A DNA stretch of 34,369 nucleotides from DAIDKA01 sp035506335 (GTDB taxonomy: Bacteria > Pseudomonadota > Gammaproteobacteria > Steroidobacterales > Steroidobacteraceae): assembly GCA_035506335.1 (NCBI GenBank), contig DATJPN010000006.1, positions 1 through 34,369 on the forward strand, given 5' to 3'. A program made the position numbers and the translations under genes. Below, piece after piece: positions 23,294-30,032 of this stretch (position 1 is the first letter of the stretch; every line of letters starts with the position of its first letter). The notes under the pieces were generated by a model, which saw only the letters and a program-made list of their open reading frames with translations, had not been told where the DNA came from and did no database searches.

Positions 23294-24078
23294 GCGAATC
23301 GGCCGCAGCTGGCACCCGCATTGGCGATTTCGATCCGCGCACCGCGGCGGTTGGCGAGGATGACCTGCACGGGCGCGTGATCCTGGTCACGGGCGCCGGC
23401 CAGGGCATCGGCCGGGCCGTGGCCATCGACTGCGCCCGGCACGGCGCGACGGTGCTGCTGCTGGGGCGCAACGCCCGCCCGCTCGGCGAAGTGCACGCGC
23501 ACATCGGCGGCCTCTGCGGCGCGGACCGGGCGACGATCATCGAGTTTGATCTGGAAAATGCGCTGGCGCGCGACTACGACGCGCTGTTCGCGGCCATCGA
23601 GGGGCGCTACGGGCATCTGGACGGCCTGCTGCACAATGCCGGCATGCTCGGTCAGCTCGCGCCCATCGAGCACTACGACGTGCCCACCTGGTGCCGGGTG
23701 CTGCAGGTGAACCTGACGGCGGCCTTCGTCCTGACGCAGATTCTGCTGCCGCTGCTGAAGCGCTCGGCGGATGCCTCGATCGTGTTCACTTCCAGCAGCG
23801 TCGGCCGTGTCGGGCGGGCGTACTGGGGCGCCTATGCGGTCTCGAAATTCGCGCTCGAGGGGTTGAACGAGGTGCTGTCGCAGGAGCTGTCCGGGATCAC
23901 GAACATCCGCGTCAATTCACTGAATCCGGGCCCGACGCGGACCCGCATGCGGCGCCAGGCCTACCCCGCCGAAGATGCCGGGCTGCTCGCCGCACCCGAG
24001 AGCATCACGCGCCCGTACATCGCGCTGCTGGGACCCGCGAGCCGCGGCGTCAGCGGCCGGCGCTTCGACGCGCAGTAA
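23290..24078 (+). CDS. yciK: YciK-type short-chain dehydrogenase/reductase
   Basis: A 262-aa classical SDR. The cofactor motif is VTGAGQGIGRAVAIDC (TGxxxGxG), followed by LLGRNARPL, whose Arg favours NADP. NNAG appears as LLHNAGML. The catalytic set is Ser in FTSSSVGRVGRA and Tyr-x3-Lys in YAVSKFALEGL. VNSLNPGPTRTRMRRQAYP is the C-terminal signature of the YciK group. The substrate is unknown. The ATG overlaps the preceding stop as ATGA, making it the fourth coupled gene after ubiG. In Pseudomonas, from memory, mupP lies between ubiG and yciK; no mupP is seen here. It ends 12 bp from the convergent RluB-like gene. Confidence 0.88.
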   Translation: MSESAAAGTRIGDFDPRTAAVGEDDLHGRVILVTGAGQGIGRAVAIDCARHGATVLLLGRNARPLGEVHAHIGGLCGADRATIIEFDLENALARDYDALFAAIEGRYGHLDGLLHNAGMLGQLAPIEHYDVPTWCRVLQVNLTAAFVLTQILLPLLKRSADASIVFTSSSVGRVGRAYWGAYAVSKFALEGLNEVLSQELSGITNIRVNSLNPGPTRTRMRRQAYPAEDAGLLAAPESITRPYIALLGPASRGVSGRRFDAQ

Positions 24079-24090
24079 GCGGCGCCGGGG

Positions 24091-24843
24091 TCAGCGCGCC
24101 TCTGCGCCCGGCGTGGGGGCGGCAGTGGCATCGAGCGCGCTCATCAGCATCGCGGCCTCGGCCTCGTCCAGCAGTCGCGAACGGCCGCGTGCCAGCGAGC
24201 GATCGAGCGCCACGGTCCCCAGGCGCGTGCGCAGCACACGACTCACCAGGGCTCCCTGGCGCTCGAAGAGCTGCCGGACGTCCTTGCCGCTGGCGCCGAC
24301 CGCGACCAGGCTGTACCAGCGGTTGCTGCCCTCGCCGCCGGCCGCCTCACAGCTGTGCACGGACACGGTCGCTCCGTTGTCGAGCTTGCCCCCGAGCACC
24401 CGCTCGAGCCCCTCGGCAGACAGCTCGCCATGAACCCGCACGCTGAAATCGGCCGTCAGCCGGCGCACCCCGCGTTGCAGCTTCTCGGCGGTCTGCCCGT
24501 CGGAACTCAAGAGCTCAAGGCCGCCGTCGATGGTCGGCATCGGACTGACCGCGACGAAGCGGCGTCCGCCGCTGCGCGGCAGGGTCTGCAGCAGTTCACG
24601 CATCGGCGTGCCCGGCGAACGGTGTACGACGAACACCTTGACCGCCTGGCTCGCCCGCTGGCGCACGAGGCGGCCATCGAGGCGGACCTTGTCGGTGGCG
24701 CCGACGCGCATCCCGAGCGTCGCCGGCTGCCCATTGACTGTCAGCCGGCCGGCGCGAATCCAGGCCTCGACTTCACGCCGCGAGGCCAGTCCGAGGTGCG
24801 CGAGCGCCTTCTGCAGGCGTTGACCGGTCGCTTCGGTCATCAC
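24091..24843 (-). CDS. rluB: RluB/RsuA-family pseudouridine synthase homologue with a degenerate active site
   Basis: A 250-aa protein immediately after scpB, with a 4-bp ATGA overlap, the usual place of rluB. Residues 8-60 are an S4 RNA-binding domain (RLQKALAHLGLASRREVEAW, AGRLTVNGQPATLGMRV). The catalytic domain aligns well at GLELLSSDG, FSVRVHGEL, NRWYSLVAV and LFERQGALVSRVLRTRLG. The catalytic GRLD motif is absent: the aligned stretch at residues 100-103 reads SPMP, so a proline (103) stands where the nucleophilic aspartate belongs. The conserved tyrosine of the KxYxV block is Phe133, and GRNREVRR has become GASGKDVRQ. The usual segment before GRLD is also shortened. The frame is intact, so it is expressed, but it is probably not a working synthase. 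Confidence 0.8.
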   Translation of the reverse strand: MMTEATGQRLQKALAHLGLASRREVEAWIRAGRLTVNGQPATLGMRVGATDKVRLDGRLVRQRASQAVKVFVVHRSPGTPMRELLQTLPRSGGRRFVAVSPMPTIDGGLELLSSDGQTAEKLQRGVRRLTADFSVRVHGELSAEGLERVLGGKLDNGATVSVHSCEAAGGEGSNRWYSLVAVGASGKDVRQLFERQGALVSRVLRTRLGTVALDRSLARGRSRLLDEAEAAMLMSALDATAAPTPGAEAR

Positions 24844-25439
24844 CCGTCGCTGGTGCCATCGGCAAGCTGCGCGGTCGAGGGATCGGCCAGTTCCAGCTGC
24901 AGGTTGAACTCGGCCAGCGCCCGCAATTCGGCGAGCGGCGGCAACTGCTCGAGCTTCTGCAGGCCGAAATAATCCAGGAACTCGGCCGTCGTGCCCAGCA
25001 CCTCGGGCCGGCCCGGCACGTCGCGAGTGCCGATGACGCGGATCCAGTTGCGCTCGAGCAGCGTCTTGATGATGTTCGGATTGACCGCGACGCCGCGCAC
25101 CTGCTCGATCTCGCCGCGCGTGATCGGCTGGCGGTAGGCGATCAGGGCGAGCGTCTCCAGCAGCGCCCGGGAGTAGCGGGCCGGACGCTCGGGCCAGAGC
25201 CTCGCGATCTGCGTGGCGTAATCGGAGCGCACCTGCACACGCCAGCCGCTGGCCGTGTGCGCGAGCTCCAGCGCCCGATCGGCGTACAGCGCCGCCAGTT
25301 CCTCGAGCGTCGCGAGCAGCTGCGCATCGCTCGGGCGCTCCTCCAGCGTGAACACCTGGGCGAGGTCGGACAGCTGCAAGGATCGGCCGGCGGCCAGCAG
25401 CGCCGCCTCGACGACATTTCTGCGATAGGCATCGCTCAT
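24840..25439 (-). CDS. scpB: Segregation and condensation protein B
   Basis: A 199-aa protein with two winged-helix domains that dimerises and binds ScpA in the Smc condensin. The start is VVEAALLAAGRSLQLSDLAQ. TASGWRVQVRSDYATQIARL and LLETLALIAYRQPITRGEIE are the strongest family blocks, followed by VRGVAVNPNIIKTLLERNWI and VPGRPEVLGTTAEFLDYFGL. It lies 23 bp after scpA and overlaps the RluB-like gene by 4 bp. Cytoplasmic and nucleoid-associated. Length is typical. Confidence 0.94.
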   Translation of the reverse strand: MSDAYRRNVVEAALLAAGRSLQLSDLAQVFTLEERPSDAQLLATLEELAALYADRALELAHTASGWRVQVRSDYATQIARLWPERPARYSRALLETLALIAYRQPITRGEIEQVRGVAVNPNIIKTLLERNWIRVIGTRDVPGRPEVLGTTAEFLDYFGLQKLEQLPPLAELRALAEFNLQLELADPSTAQLADGTSDG

Positions 25440-25462
25440 GGACGGTCAGCTCCGCAAGGATC

Positions 25463-26335
25463 TCATTGGCGCGATTCCGGGTCGGGGGCGTCCGCCGTCA
25501 ACTGGCGCGCCGCGGCCGCGCGCACGTGAAGAGGGGCGAACGGCTCCTGCTGCACGATATCGATCAGTCCCTCGCGCACCAGTTCGAGGATGGCGATGAA
25601 GGTCACCGCCACCCCCATGCGGCCTTCTTCGGGCCGGAACAGCTGCACGAAGTCGACGAAGCCGCCGCCGCCGAGGCTGGCGACGATATCGGTCATGCGG
25701 GCGCGGACCGACAACGGCTCGCGCTGCACGTGATGGTGCGCGAACATCTCGCTGCGGGCGACGACATCGCGAAACGCGATGATCATCTCCTGCAGCGTGA
25801 CCGGCGGCACCAGGCGCACGACCTTGCGGTCCGTCAGGACGGCGCTGGCACTCCACACATCGCGCTCCAGGCGCGGCAGGGCATCGAGGTTCTCCGCGGC
25901 GCGCTTGAAGCGCTCGTATTCCTGCAGGCGGCGCACCAGCTCCGCGCGCGGATCCTCTTCGGCATCATCGACCGCGGCGGCGCGCGGCAGCAGCATGCGT
26001 GACTTGATCTCGGCGAGCGTCGCGGCCATGACCAGGTACTCGCCGGCCAGCTCAAGCTGCAGGTCCTGCATGAGCTCGATGTACTTCATGTACTGGCGGG
26101 TGATCTCCGCCAGCGGAATGTCGAGCACGTCGAGGTTCTGGCGACGGATCAGGTACAGCAACAGGTCGAGGGGGCCCTCGAAGGCTTCGAGGAACACCTC
26201 GAGCGCCTGCGGCGGAATGTACAGATCCCTGGGCAGCTGCGTGACCGGCTCGCCGTTGACGACGGCGAACGGCATTTCCACCTGCTCGGGAGGCGCCGGC
26301 GGCGGTTGTGGTGCAGCCGCCTCGTTGGACACCAC
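25463..26335 (-). CDS. scpA: Segregation and condensation protein A
   Basis: A 290-aa kleisin that bridges the Smc heads. The start is chosen at GTG 26335, 9 nt after GGAG and 37 bp after the trpS stop; a longer frame to 26434 overlaps trpS and is unlikely. After a Pro/Ala/Gln-rich leader (about 30 residues), the family begins at LEVFLEAFEGPLDLLLYLIR, with IPLAEITRQYMKYIELMQDL and AGEYLVMAATLAEIKSRMLL in the helical N-terminal part that binds the Smc neck. The C-terminal winged helix (MGVAVTFIAILELVREGLID) binds the Smc cap. A Gly-rich turn (SLGGGGFVDF) lies between them. It acts with scpB next door and smc at the right edge. Confidence 0.92.
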   Translation of the reverse strand: MVSNEAAAPQPPPAPPEQVEMPFAVVNGEPVTQLPRDLYIPPQALEVFLEAFEGPLDLLLYLIRRQNLDVLDIPLAEITRQYMKYIELMQDLQLELAGEYLVMAATLAEIKSRMLLPRAAAVDDAEEDPRAELVRRLQEYERFKRAAENLDALPRLERDVWSASAVLTDRKVVRLVPPVTLQEMIIAFRDVVARSEMFAHHHVQREPLSVRARMTDIVASLGGGGFVDFVQLFRPEEGRMGVAVTFIAILELVREGLIDIVQQEPFAPLHVRAAAARQLTADAPDPESRQ

Positions 26336-26372
26336 GATCTTCAGCTCCGGTTGCAAGGGGTACGCCTCAGGC

Positions 26373-27587
26373 TCAGTCCGCGCGCAGGTGCATGACCCGC
26401 CGCACTTCGTCCAGCGTCTGGCGGGCGGCCTCACGGGCCTTGTCCGCGCCTTCGGTGACTATACTGCGAACCAGCTCGGGCTGATCCTCGAATTCCTGGG
26501 CACGCTTGCGCATGCCGCGGATCTCCTCGACGATCTTCTCGATCACCGGTTTCTTGCAGTCCAGGCAGCCGATGCCCGCGCTGCGGCAGCCCTCGCTCAC
26601 CCATTGCCGGGTTGGTGCGTCGGAATAGATCCGGTGCAGGTCCCACACCGGGCACTTCTCCGGATCACCCGGATCGGTGCGCCGTACGCGGGCCGGATCG
26701 GTCTGCATGGTCTTCAGCTTCTGCGCGACGGCATCCGGGTCATCGCGCAGGCCGATGGTGTTGGCGTAGGACTTCGACATCTTGCGGCCGTCGATGCCCG
26801 GCACCCGGGGCGTCGCGGTCAGCAGCACCTGCGGCTCCGGCAGGATGCTCATGGCGCCACCCTCCAGGTAACCGAGCAGGCGCTCCCGGTCCGCCACCGT
26901 GATCCGGTTGTTGCCCTGCACCAGCTCGCGGGCCTGCTCCAGCGCGTCGCTCGCGCCGGTCTCCTGGTAGCGGTGGCGCAGCTGCTCATAGCGTGTGGCG
27001 TTGCGGCCGCCGAGGCCCTTCAACGCCTTGCGGACCCGTCCCTCGAAATCCGGCTCGCGACCATAGAGGTGGTTGAAGCGCCGGGCGATCTCGCGCGTGA
27101 TCTCCACGTGCGCGACCTGGTCTTCGCCGACGGGCACGAACGCCGGCCGATAGAGCAGGATGTCGGCGCTCTGCAGCACCGGGTACCCCAGGAAACCGTA
27201 GGTGGCCAGATCCTTTTCCTTGAGCTGGGCCTGTTGATCCTTGTAGGTGGGAACCCGCTCGAGCCAGCCGAGCGGCGTGATCATCGACAGCAGCAGATGC
27301 AGTTCGGCATGCTCCGGAACCTGGGATTGCACGAACAGGGTCGCGACGCCGGGGTTCAAGCCCGCCGCGAGCCAGTCGATGAGCACGGCATGCACGTACT
27401 CCTGCAACCGGGCGGTGTCCTCGTAGCCCGTCGTCAGGGCGTGCCAGTCGGCCACGAAGAAGAAACACTCGTACTGGTACTGCAGCTCCACCCAGTTGCG
27501 CAGTGCGCCGTGGAAGTTTCCCAGATGCAGCGGCCCCGTGGGCCGCATGCCGGAAAGCACCCGGCGGGTTTGCGGATTGGCGCTCAT
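26373..27587 (-). CDS. trpS: Tryptophanyl-tRNA synthetase with a four-cysteine (candidate 4Fe-4S) motif
   Basis: A 404-aa class I synthetase that charges tRNA-Trp. ATG 27587 gives MSANPQTRRVLSGMRPTGPL; the frame open to 28310 is a shadow. The HIGH-type motif is PLHLGNFHG (19-27), and KMSKS is at 269-273. It is longer than the minimal 330-aa enzyme because of an insertion at about 181-247 (EGRVRKALKGLGGRNATRYE onward). Cys312, Cys334, Cys341 and Cys344 form C-x21-C-x6-C-x2-C in the C-terminal anticodon-binding part, nearly identical to the C-x22-C-x6-C-x2-C iron-sulfur site of Thermotoga TrpRS. It lies between yciO and scpA on the same strand. Confidence 0.95.
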   Translation of the reverse strand: MSANPQTRRVLSGMRPTGPLHLGNFHGALRNWVELQYQYECFFFVADWHALTTGYEDTARLQEYVHAVLIDWLAAGLNPGVATLFVQSQVPEHAELHLLLSMITPLGWLERVPTYKDQQAQLKEKDLATYGFLGYPVLQSADILLYRPAFVPVGEDQVAHVEITREIARRFNHLYGREPDFEGRVRKALKGLGGRNATRYEQLRHRYQETGASDALEQARELVQGNNRITVADRERLLGYLEGGAMSILPEPQVLLTATPRVPGIDGRKMSKSYANTIGLRDDPDAVAQKLKTMQTDPARVRRTDPGDPEKCPVWDLHRIYSDAPTRQWVSEGCRSAGIGCLDCKKPVIEKIVEEIRGMRKRAQEFEDQPELVRSIVTEGADKAREAARQTLDEVRRVMHLRAD

Positions 27588-27600
27588 GTTCAAGCTTTGC

Positions 27601-27606
27601 AGTATA
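27601..27606 (-). promoter_or_regulatory. Possible -10 box of trpS
   Basis: TATACT on the minus strand lies 13 nt before the trpS ATG. If used, the leader would be only about 6-8 nt. No matching -35 was seen, and no good ribosome-binding site precedes the ATG, so the call is weak. Confidence 0.25.
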
Positions 27607-27634
27607 GCGCAAGGCAGCCGGGCGCTCGGGCCGG

Positions 27635-28258
27635 CTACAGCCCGAGCAGGCTGAGGTTTCCGGGGCCGCGGCGCAGGACGAGCGGCGGGTCGACCGCAAG
27701 ATCCACCACGGTCGTGGGCTCGATCCCGCAATGGCCGCCATCGAGCACCGCGTCGATCTGGTGCTCGAGTCGTTCGCGGATCTCGCGGCCGTCCGTCAGC
27801 GGCAGGGCATCGCCGGGCAGGATCAGGGTGGAGCTCATCAACGGTTCGCCGAGTTCGGCGAGCAGCAGCTGCGGCACCGGGTGATCGGGCACGCGGATGC
27901 CGACCGTGCGACGCTTCTCGTGCTGCAGACGCCGCGGCGTCTCGCGCGTCGCGGGCAGCAGGAAGGTGAAGGGACCGGGAGTGCAGGCCTTGAGCATGCG
28001 GAACTGCGGGGTGTCGATGCGCACGAACCGCGCCGCCTCCCCCACGTCGCGGCACACCAGCGTGAAATGATGGTGCCGATCGGCCTGGCGAATGCGCCGG
28101 ACCCGCTCCAGGGCATCCTTGTCGCCGATATGACAGCCCAGCGCGTAACACGAATCCGTGGGATAGGCGATGACACCGCCGGCCCGGATGATCTCCACGG
28201 CACGGCGGATCAGCCGCGCCTGGGGCGTCACGGGATGTAGCTCGAAATACTGGCTCAT
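27635..28258 (-). CDS. yciO: YciO-type protein of the Sua5/YciO/YrdC family
   Basis: A 207-aa protein. Its N-terminus MSQYFELHPVTPQARLIRRA is close to E. coli YciO, as are YPTDSCYALGCHIGDKDA, HFTLVCRDVGEAARFV, TPGPFTFLLPATRETPRRL, EKRRTVGIRVPDHPV and GEPLMSSTLILPGD. The family's best-known members make threonylcarbamoyl-AMP for tRNA t6A37. YciO is a paralogue of TsaC with a debated, weaker role, so I do not claim it is the cell's t6A enzyme. It lies 47 bp before trpS on the same strand and diverges from yciB. A TATGAT box sits just before its ATG. Confidence 0.92.
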   Translation of the reverse strand: MSQYFELHPVTPQARLIRRAVEIIRAGGVIAYPTDSCYALGCHIGDKDALERVRRIRQADRHHHFTLVCRDVGEAARFVRIDTPQFRMLKACTPGPFTFLLPATRETPRRLQHEKRRTVGIRVPDHPVPQLLLAELGEPLMSSTLILPGDALPLTDGREIRERLEHQIDAVLDGGHCGIEPTTVVDLAVDPPLVLRRGPGNLSLLGL

Positions 28259-28263
28259 GGGCT

Positions 28264-28269
28264 ATCATA
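28264..28269 (-). promoter_or_regulatory. Possible -10 box of yciO within a short inverted repeat
   Basis: TATGAT on the minus strand ends 5 nt before the yciO ATG at 28258, so transcription could begin at or near the start codon and give a leaderless mRNA. It lies in the inverted repeat GCTAT-CATAC-ATAGC (28261-28275). There is no clear -35, so confidence is low. Confidence 0.25.
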
Positions 28270-28314
28270 CATAGCTGTTCAAGCCAACCGGTTCCCGAGG
28301 CCGTTTCCAAGTCA

Positions 28315-28878
28315 ATGTCGTCCGTGCTGGAGCTCTCCCCGCTGGCCGTGTTCGGTGTGGCCTATTACACCCACGGCATCTACGTCGCGACGGCGGCCCT
28401 GATGGCATCGATGCTGCTGCTGCTGGTGGTCGACCTTGCCTGGCAGAAGCGCATTCCGGCGATGCACGCCCTCTCCGCCGCGCTGGTGTTCGCGTTCGGA
28501 TCGGCGACCCTCATCCTGCACAACCAGCGCTTCATCCAGTGGAAGCCCACTGTGCTTTTCTGGCTGATCAGCCTCGCCTTCCTGGGCAGCATGTGGATCG
28601 GCCGGCGCACGCTCACCCAGCGCCTGCTCGAACATGCCCTCGGGGAACCGGTGCAGGTCACGCCGCGGCAATGGCGCACGCTCAATGCCCTCGCGGTGGT
28701 CTTCTACGGGCTGCTCGGCGGAGCGAACCTGCTCGTGGCCTTCAACCTGAGCGAGCGCGCCTGGGTGAACTTCAAGCTCTTCGGCCTGTCCGCGGCCACC
28801 GTGGTGTTCACGGCGCTGCAAATCGCCTGGCTCGCGCGCCGCCTTGCCCCGGCCGGCGAATCCGCTCCGGCGGCCTGA
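28315..28878 (+). CDS. yciB: Inner membrane septation protein YciB (IspZ family)
   Basis: A 187-aa inner-membrane protein with about five hydrophobic helices. The start LELSPLAVFGVAYYTHGIYV parallels the conserved YciB N-terminus. ALSAALVFAFGSATLILHNQ is followed by FIQWKPTVLFWLISLAFLGS, the family signature with the KPT motif. VTPRQWRTLNALAVVFYGLL and NLSERAWVNFKLFGLSAATV also match. YciB is implicated in envelope integrity and septation in enterobacteria, but the mechanism is unclear. It diverges from yciO and is followed 14 bp later by a BolA-family gene. Confidence 0.93.
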   Translation: MSSVLELSPLAVFGVAYYTHGIYVATAALMASMLLLLVVDLAWQKRIPAMHALSAALVFAFGSATLILHNQRFIQWKPTVLFWLISLAFLGSMWIGRRTLTQRLLEHALGEPVQVTPRQWRTLNALAVVFYGLLGGANLLVAFNLSERAWVNFKLFGLSAATVVFTALQIAWLARRLAPAGESAPAA

Positions 28879-28892
28879 AGCCAGGCAGCACC

Positions 28893-29168
28893 ATGACGGC
28901 AGCCGAGCGAGTCGAAAGGATCCGGCAGGTGCTGATTGCCCACCTGGCGCCCACCGAGCTCACGATCCGCGATGACAGCGAGGCGCATGCCGGCCATGCG
29001 GGGGCACGCGAGGGCGGGCACTTTTCCGTGTTCGTGGTCTCGGACCGGTTCGCCGGCCGCACCCGCATGCAGCGTCACCGGCTCGTGTACGACGCCGTAT
29101 CGGAGCTGCTGCGCACCGATATCCATGCCTTGCGCATCCAGGCGCGGACGCCGCAGGAAAATTCTTGA
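28893..29168 (+). CDS. BolA family protein
   Basis: A 91-aa protein beginning at ATG 28893 (MTAAERVERIRQVLIAHLAP). The longer frame from 28539 is a shadow of yciB. It has the class II KH-like BolA fold: LTIRDDSEAHAGHAG, HFSVFVVSDRFAGRTRMQRH and RLVYDAVSELLRTDIHALRI. The His in MQRHRLVY is the invariant residue used with monothiol glutaredoxins to hold a [2Fe-2S] cluster. It may be BolA or a short paralogue; sequence alone does not decide. It is located between yciB and a parvulin gene, an order common in gammaproteobacteria. Confidence 0.9.
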   Translation: MTAAERVERIRQVLIAHLAPTELTIRDDSEAHAGHAGAREGGHFSVFVVSDRFAGRTRMQRHRLVYDAVSELLRTDIHALRIQARTPQENS

Positions 29169-29197
29169 TTGATCCGTTCAACTATTCGAGTAAACCT

Positions 29198-30013
29198 ATG
29201 AAACTTTTCAGAATCTGCCTTTTCGTGCTGAGTGCGACGAGTCTCGCGGCCTGCCACCCCGGCACGCCGACCGCGCCGGTCGACAACATCGCCACGGTCA
29301 ACGGCACCGCCATCAGCCGCGACCTGTTCAATTTCTACGTGAAGAACGCGGCCGCGAGCCAGGGCAAGGATCCGGCCACCTTCACCCAGCAGCAGAAGGA
29401 AGAGATGCTCGACAACTTCGTGAAGGCCGAACTGGTGGTGCAGCAGGCCGAGAAGAACGGGATCCTCAAGGATCCCCAGACCGCGAACATGATCGAGCTG
29501 TCGCGCCTGAACGCGGTACAGCAGGCCTTCAGCGAGAATTTCGTGAAGGAGAACAAGCCCACCGACGAGGAGTTGAAGAAGGAATATGACTCCGATGTCG
29601 CGCAGATGGCGCATACCGAGTACCACGTGGCGCACATCCTCGTACCCACCGCGGATGCAGCCGCGAAGGTGATCGCCGACCTCGACAAGGGCGCGAAGTT
29701 CGAAGAGCTCGCCAAGAGCGCCTCCAGCGACAGCTCCAAAGCCCAGGGCGGGGACCTCGGCTGGCAGACCCCGGACCGCATGGTCAAGCCTTTCTCCGAC
29801 GCCATGGTCGCGCTGAAGCCCGGCGAGTACACCCATGTCTCGGTGCAGACCCAGTACGGCTGGCACGTCATCAAGCTGCTGGAGACCCGCCCGCTCGCCC
29901 CGCCGACGTTTGATTCGGTGAAGGACCGCGTCGGGCAGATCGTGCTCAGCAAGAAGTACAAGGCCTACGTGGACGGCCTGCTCGCCAAGGCGCAGATCGA
30001 CAAGAAGATGTGA
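29198..30013 (+). CDS. Parvulin-type peptidyl-prolyl isomerase lipoprotein
   Basis: A 271-aa protein starting at ATG 29198; an in-frame TTG at 29165 is rejected because it would extend the signal peptide. Residues 1-19 form a lipoprotein signal with lipobox SLAAC, so Cys19 should be lipidated. A SurA/PpiD-like N-terminal helical region follows (DNIATVNGTAISRDLFNFYV; EEMLDNFVKAELVVQQAEKN). The parvulin domain lies at about 140-240 (EYHVAHILVPTADAAAKVI, AQGGDLGWQTPDRMVKPF, TQYGWHVIKLLETRP). It probably assists folding of envelope proteins on the periplasmic side. It is 29 bp after the BolA gene and convergent with ligA. Confidence 0.92.
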   Translation: MKLFRICLFVLSATSLAACHPGTPTAPVDNIATVNGTAISRDLFNFYVKNAAASQGKDPATFTQQQKEEMLDNFVKAELVVQQAEKNGILKDPQTANMIELSRLNAVQQAFSENFVKENKPTDEELKKEYDSDVAQMAHTEYHVAHILVPTADAAAKVIADLDKGAKFEELAKSASSDSSKAQGGDLGWQTPDRMVKPFSDAMVALKPGEYTHVSVQTQYGWHVIKLLETRPLAPPTFDSVKDRVGQIVLSKKYKAYVDGLLAKAQIDKKM

Positions 30014-30032
30014 GGCGGCTCAGCGCCGCTTC
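30012..30032. terminator. Possible bidirectional hairpin terminator between the parvulin gene and ligA
   Basis: GAGGCGGC and GCCGCTTC pair as an 8-bp stem with one G-T pair around a 5-nt loop, placed between the two convergent stop codons and including the ligA stop. There is no T-run on either side, so it is a GC-rich hairpin rather than a classical intrinsic terminator. Confidence 0.35.

Noticed and set aside
26373..28310. 645-aa minus-strand frame running from trpS through yciO
   Set aside because: Residues before MSANPQTRRV are a frame-shifted shadow of yciO. The true trpS start at 27587 matches the family.
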